DNA of 64,000 bases, from positions 1-64,000 of the forward strand of contig NZ_LMJJ01000007.1 of NCBI RefSeq assembly GCF_001429285.1, given 5' to 3'. The notes beneath the pieces are model-generated. The model did not search any database and was not told where the DNA came from. It saw nothing but the letters and a program-made list of their open reading frames with translations. The position numbers and the translations under genes are program-made. Below are positions 61,149 to 64,000 of the stretch, in pieces (position 1 is the first letter of the stretch; every line of letters starts with the position of its first letter). The DNA is from Ensifer sp. Root278 (lineage in GTDB: Bacteria > Pseudomonadota > Alphaproteobacteria > Rhizobiales > Rhizobiaceae).

Positions 61149-61182
61149 GTGCACACGCGTGCACATTTGCACGCGTGTGCAC
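61149..61182. promoter_or_regulatory. 34-bp inverted repeat, double operator candidate in front of operon B
   Basis: GTGCACACGCGTGCA (61149-61163) and TGCACGCGTGTGCAC (61168-61182) are exact inverted complements separated by CATT. Each arm is itself nearly palindromic and resembles the operator candidate at 54690-54703. The repeat lies 14 bases from the ATG of the monophosphatase gene, so a bound protein would block transcription into operon B. Confidence 0.75.
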
Positions 61183-61220
61183 GGCGCGCAAGCAGAATCT
61201 GCGCCGCCGCCTCGTCGTCT

Positions 61221-61697
61221 CTACGGCCGCATGGGGCGCTTAGTACTGGTTCGCGTCGCGAGCACGTTACGGATCGCAAAACTCGAATGTATTCGCGAAA
61301 CACCGGGAAGAGCCGAGAGGATTTCCTTGTGAATGCGCTCGAACTCACCGGCATTGGCGACTTCGACGCGCAATAGATAATCCGATCCGCCCGTCATCAG
61401 GAAACACTCCTTTATTTCGGGGTGCCTGCGTATCGCAGCCTCGAAGCGGTCGAGGTATTCCTCGGTCTGACGATCGAGCGTGATGTTGATGATCACGGCG
61501 ATGGTGGCTTCGATGTTCGATGTGTCCACCAGCGCAGTATAGCCGCGGATAACTCCGGCCTGCTCCATCAGTTTTATGCGCCTGAGGCAGGCCGATGGCG
61601 AAAGGCCGACTTCGGCGGCAAGGCTCGCATTGCTGCGTCGGGCATCGAGACGAAGCAGGCGAAGAATGTTGCGGTCTATCGCATCAAGTGCGGCCAT
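61221..61697 (-). CDS. Lrp/AsnC-family regulator of the alanine racemase operon
   Basis: A 158-residue regulator: N-terminal HTH (DAIDRNILRLLRLDARRSNASLAAEVGLSPSACLRRIKLMEQAGVIRGYTALVD, residues 5-58) and a C-terminal RAM/AsnC ligand domain (IAVIINITLDRQTEEYLDRFEAAIRRHPEIKECFLMTGGSDYLLRVEV). It is divergent from dadX; Lrp-type regulators next to dad genes usually activate them in response to alanine or other amino acids. The 125-base intergenic region is the likely binding site. Confidence 0.92.
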   Translation of the reverse strand: MAALDAIDRNILRLLRLDARRSNASLAAEVGLSPSACLRRIKLMEQAGVIRGYTALVDTSNIEATIAVIINITLDRQTEEYLDRFEAAIRRHPEIKECFLMTGGSDYLLRVEVANAGEFERIHKEILSALPGVSRIHSSFAIRNVLATRTSTKRPMRP

Positions 61698-61822
61698 TGC
61701 AGATTATTCCAATTTATCATCGTTTCTTTCAATGAACATGATTTCACGCAACGATCAATCATTCTTTCCTTGGCAATTTCACGATCGTTTCACTAATCTC
61801 CCGGCAACATGGGGAGGCTGGA
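61698..61822. promoter_or_regulatory. Divergent Lrp-dadX control region
   Basis: This 125-base region between the Lrp-type regulator and dadX is AT-richer than its neighbours and holds repeated short motifs of the type CAATTTATCATCG, TTTCAATGAACATGATTTC and CAATTTCACGATCGTTTC, which are spaced by roughly 20-40 bases and could be Lrp-family sites. The dadX ribosome site GGGGAGG lies at 61811-61817. Exact promoter boxes cannot be assigned. Confidence 0.4.
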
Positions 61823-62956
61823 ATGGACGCGGCAATACAGGCAAGAAGGCAAGGTACGGCGACCGCCATGGGCGGCGCATCGGGCTATCTGACCATCGAT
61901 CTAGGGGCCATTGCTCGCAACTATGAAAAGCTGGCGGCTGAGGTAGCGCCTGCGCGCGCAGCCGCAGTCGTCAAGGCGGATGCCTATGGGCTCGGCGCCA
62001 ACCGGGTCGCCGCCAGGCTTTACGAACATGGTTGCCGTCACTTCTTCGTCGCCCAATTTGTTGAAGCCCTGCGCCTGCAGCCAAGTCTCGCCGCGGACGC
62101 GACCGTCTACGTGTTGAACGGCCTCCAGCCCGGCAATGAAACTGCCTGCGCCGAGCATCACATCGTGCCGGTCATCAATTCGCTGGAGCAGTTGCAGCGC
62201 TGGAGCGAGACTGCGAAGGCGCTCGGCGGCAAGCTGCCGGCGGCTCTGCAATTCGATACCGGCATGTCTCGCCTCGGCGTTCCACCGGCAGAACGCGCCG
62301 CCGTTGCTAGCCTGCTGGCGGCAAGCGGCGGCATTGATGTCCAGTTCATTATGAGCCACCTCGCCTCCGCCGACGAGGCCGAGAACGAGCAGAACGGAAG
62401 CCAGCTCGCCGAGATGAACCGCATCACGGCCGAATTCCCCGAGTTCCACCTTTGCTTCGCCAATTCGGGCGGCATCTTCCTCGGCAGGCCCTATCACGGC
62501 GTACTTGCCCGTCCCGGCATCGCACTCTACGGCGGTGCGCCGACCGCCAACCAACCCAATCCGATGGAACCCGTCCTGCGCCTCGATGTGGCTATCGTGC
62601 AGACCCGCACCGTGCCTGCCGGCGCGCGCGTCGGCTACAGCGGCACCCATATTGCCGCGGGAGAAACCCGCCTCGCCACCATTGCCGCCGGCTATGCCGA
62701 TGGCCTTCCGCGCAGCCTGAGCGGCCGGGGCGCGGTCTATTGCGACGGCATTCGCATGCCGATCGTCGGCCGGGTCTCGATGGACAGCATCACCATCGAC
62801 ATCTCCGCTTTGCCGGACGGTCGCCTGCATCTTGGCAGCCTTGTGGAAGTGCTCGGCTCCAATCAGGCGCTTGAAGACATTGCGCGCGACGCCGGTACCA
62901 TATCCTACGAAATCCTGACCGGCCTCGGCCAGCGCTACGAGCGGCAATACCGCTGA
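61823..62956 (+). CDS. dadX: Alanine racemase, catabolic type
   Basis: A 377-residue PLP-dependent enzyme interconverting L- and D-alanine. The PLP lysine is Lys51 in AAVVKADAYGLG, the second catalytic base is Tyr272 in RVGYSGTHIA, and GRVSMDSITID is present near 315. GGGGAGG precedes the ATG. The immediate partner is D-amino-acid dehydrogenase 27 bases downstream, so the pair converts L-alanine via D-alanine to pyruvate. The dadX naming rests on this linkage; by sequence it could equally be labelled alr. Confidence 0.94.
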   Translation: MDAAIQARRQGTATAMGGASGYLTIDLGAIARNYEKLAAEVAPARAAAVVKADAYGLGANRVAARLYEHGCRHFFVAQFVEALRLQPSLAADATVYVLNGLQPGNETACAEHHIVPVINSLEQLQRWSETAKALGGKLPAALQFDTGMSRLGVPPAERAAVASLLAASGGIDVQFIMSHLASADEAENEQNGSQLAEMNRITAEFPEFHLCFANSGGIFLGRPYHGVLARPGIALYGGAPTANQPNPMEPVLRLDVAIVQTRTVPAGARVGYSGTHIAAGETRLATIAAGYADGLPRSLSGRGAVYCDGIRMPIVGRVSMDSITIDISALPDGRLHLGSLVEVLGSNQALEDIARDAGTISYEILTGLGQRYERQYR

Positions 62957-62983
62957 CCCCTTCTCTTCTCCCGTGAGGACACC

Positions 62984-64000
62984 ATGAAAGTTATCGTTCT
63001 CGGCGCCGGCATCATCGGCGTGACCTCGGCCTACCAGCTTGCCAAGGCAGGACATGAGGTGACGGTCATCGACCGTCAGCCCGGTCCCGCCCTGGAGACG
63101 AGCTTCGCCAATGCCGGCGAAGTCTCTTTCGGCTACTGCTCGCCCTGGGCCGCGCCCGGCATTCCGATGAAGGCGATGAAGTGGCTGTTCATGGAGCATG
63201 CACCTCTGATCCTGCGCCCGAAGGTCGACACCGCCATGCTGTCGTGGATGGTGAGGATGCTCTCCAACTGCACGTCCAAGCGCTACGCCATCAACAAAAG
63301 CCGGATGTTGCGCCTCGCCGACTACAGCCGCATCTCGCTCGCCACACTGCGCGCAGAGACCGGCATCGCCTATGACGAGCGGATGCAGGGCACGCTGCAA
63401 TTGTTCCGCACGCAGCAACAACTCGATGCGTCCGGAAAGGACGTCAAGGCACTCGCCGCCGACGGCATTCCCTACGAGGTATTGGACCGCGACGGCTGCA
63501 TCCGGGTCGAGCCGGCGCTGAAGCATGTTCGCGAAAAGATCGTCGGCGGCCTGCTGACGCCGAAGGACGAGACCGGCGATTGCTTCAAGTTCAGCAACGC
63601 GCTTGCGAAAAAGGCTGAAGAACTCGGCGTGCGCTTCAATTATGGCAGCATCATCCGTGGCCTCGACGTCGAGGGTGGCCGCATACGTGGTGTCGTCACC
63701 GCGCACGGAACGCTGCAGGGCGACGCCGTTGTCGTGGCGCTCGGCAGCTTTTCGCCGCTGCTCGTCAGGCCGCACGGCATCCGTCTGCCGGTCTATCCGG
63801 TCAAAGGCTATTCGCTGACGATCCCGATCATCGACGCGTCGCGCGCGCCGGAATCGACTGTGATGGACGAGACCTTCAAGATCGCCATCACAAGGCTCGG
63901 TGATCGCATCCGCGTCGGCGGCATGGCCGAAATCTCCGGCTACACCAACGATCTCGGCGAGCCCCGCCGCCTCACACTGCAGCATTCTGTCACCGACCTC
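62984..64000 (+). CDS. dadA: D-amino-acid dehydrogenase, small subunit (3' end outside window)
   Basis: At least 339 residues, still open at the last base. The N-terminus [31 protein letters not shown] is the FAD-binding Rossmann motif (Gly7, Gly9, Gly12), followed by [24 protein letters not shown], typical of DadA. Family members are about 415-435 residues, so some 80-90 residues are missing. The enzyme oxidises D-alanine and other D-amino acids to 2-oxo acids and passes electrons to the respiratory chain at the inner membrane. GAGGA precedes the ATG; it is co-transcribed with dadX. Confidence 0.95.
   Translation, partial: MKVIVLGAGIIGVTSAYQLAKAGHEVTVIDRQPGPALETSFANAGEVSFGYCSPWAAPGIPMKAMKWLFMEHAPLILRPKVDTAMLSWMVRMLSNCTSKRYAINKSRMLRLADYSRISLATLRAETGIAYDERMQGTLQLFRTQQQLDASGKDVKALAADGIPYEVLDRDGCIRVEPALKHVREKIVGGLLTPKDETGDCFKFSNALAKKAEELGVRFNYGSIIRGLDVEGGRIRGVVTAHGTLQGDAVVVALGSFSPLLVRPHGIRLPVYPVKGYSLTIPIIDASRAPESTVMDETFKIAITRLGDRIRVGGMAEISGYTNDLGEPRRLTLQHSVTDL

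Noticed and set aside
61901-63985. 694-codon open frame on the minus strand
   Set aside because: It lies antisense across dadX and dadA, both of which have complete catalytic motifs and good starts. The antisense product has no recognisable domain.

Overview
The window looks like one stretch of a high-GC alphaproteobacterial genome of the Rhizobiaceae (Sinorhizobium/Ensifer/Rhizobium type). This is inferred from the family content (many binding-protein-dependent ABC operons each led by a LacI-type regulator, a glp-like transporter with a tiny membrane subunit, an Lrp-dadX-dadA locus), from the density of SD-led, overlapping genes, and from two copies of a short hairpin-bearing intergenic repeat resembling rhizobial mosaic repeats. 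No tRNA, rRNA, CRISPR array, IS element or replication origin was seen. The layout (catabolic ABC operons next to an exopolysaccharide locus) is what one expects of a rhizobial megaplasmid or chromid, but the sequence alone does not prove that.

Region 1 (1-3613): a GNAT-type gene broken by a perfect 71-bp tandem duplication, a small unknown gene, a secreted L,D-transpeptidase and two small proteins. Region 2 (3692-14596): a nine-gene leftward operon led by its own LacI regulator: two LplBC-like permeases, a sugar-type binding protein, two ADP-ribosylglycohydrolase-family enzymes, a MalK/UgpC-type ATPase, a family III CoA-transferase and a CitE-like CoA-ester lyase. Matching palindromes (consensus TGGGAACGTTMCCA) lie in front of the regulator and inside the first permease gene. 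Region 3 (14866-23554): a seven-gene leftward operon (binding protein, two permeases, a 62-aa membrane protein, two ATPases, dihydroxyacetone kinase) facing a LacI-type regulator; two operator palindromes 30 bp apart lie between them, one filling the spacer of a candidate promoter.

Region 4 (23644-45853): a polysaccharide locus. A leftward arm carries a GT2 enzyme, a double-GT2 protein, a polysaccharide deacetylase and a 2388-aa Sel1-repeat protein. The right part holds a POTRA-only TamA-like protein, a secreted GH16 glycanase, a flippase fused to an aminoglycoside-phosphotransferase-like kinase domain, a polytopic membrane protein, a sugar epimerase and two FemAB/GNAT-like proteins. No Wza, Wzc, BcsA or priming transferase is recognisable here.

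Region 5 (46136-61182): two leftward operons flanking a LacI-type regulator. Operon A: fused two-domain ferric-type permease, ATPase, three tandem paralogous binding proteins, an inositol-monophosphatase-family enzyme and a dual-specificity-phosphatase-like protein. Operon B: a second monophosphatase/DSP-like pair, a calcineurin-type phosphoesterase, a truncated RpiR HTH protein and a Na/Pi cotransporter-family protein. Closely related palindromes (TGCACACGTGCGCA type) precede both operons. I infer a regulon for uptake and dephosphorylation of an organic phosphate ester; this is my leading candidate for an undescribed system. Region 6 (61221-64000): an Lrp regulator divergent from alanine racemase and D-amino-acid dehydrogenase, the latter cut by the window end.
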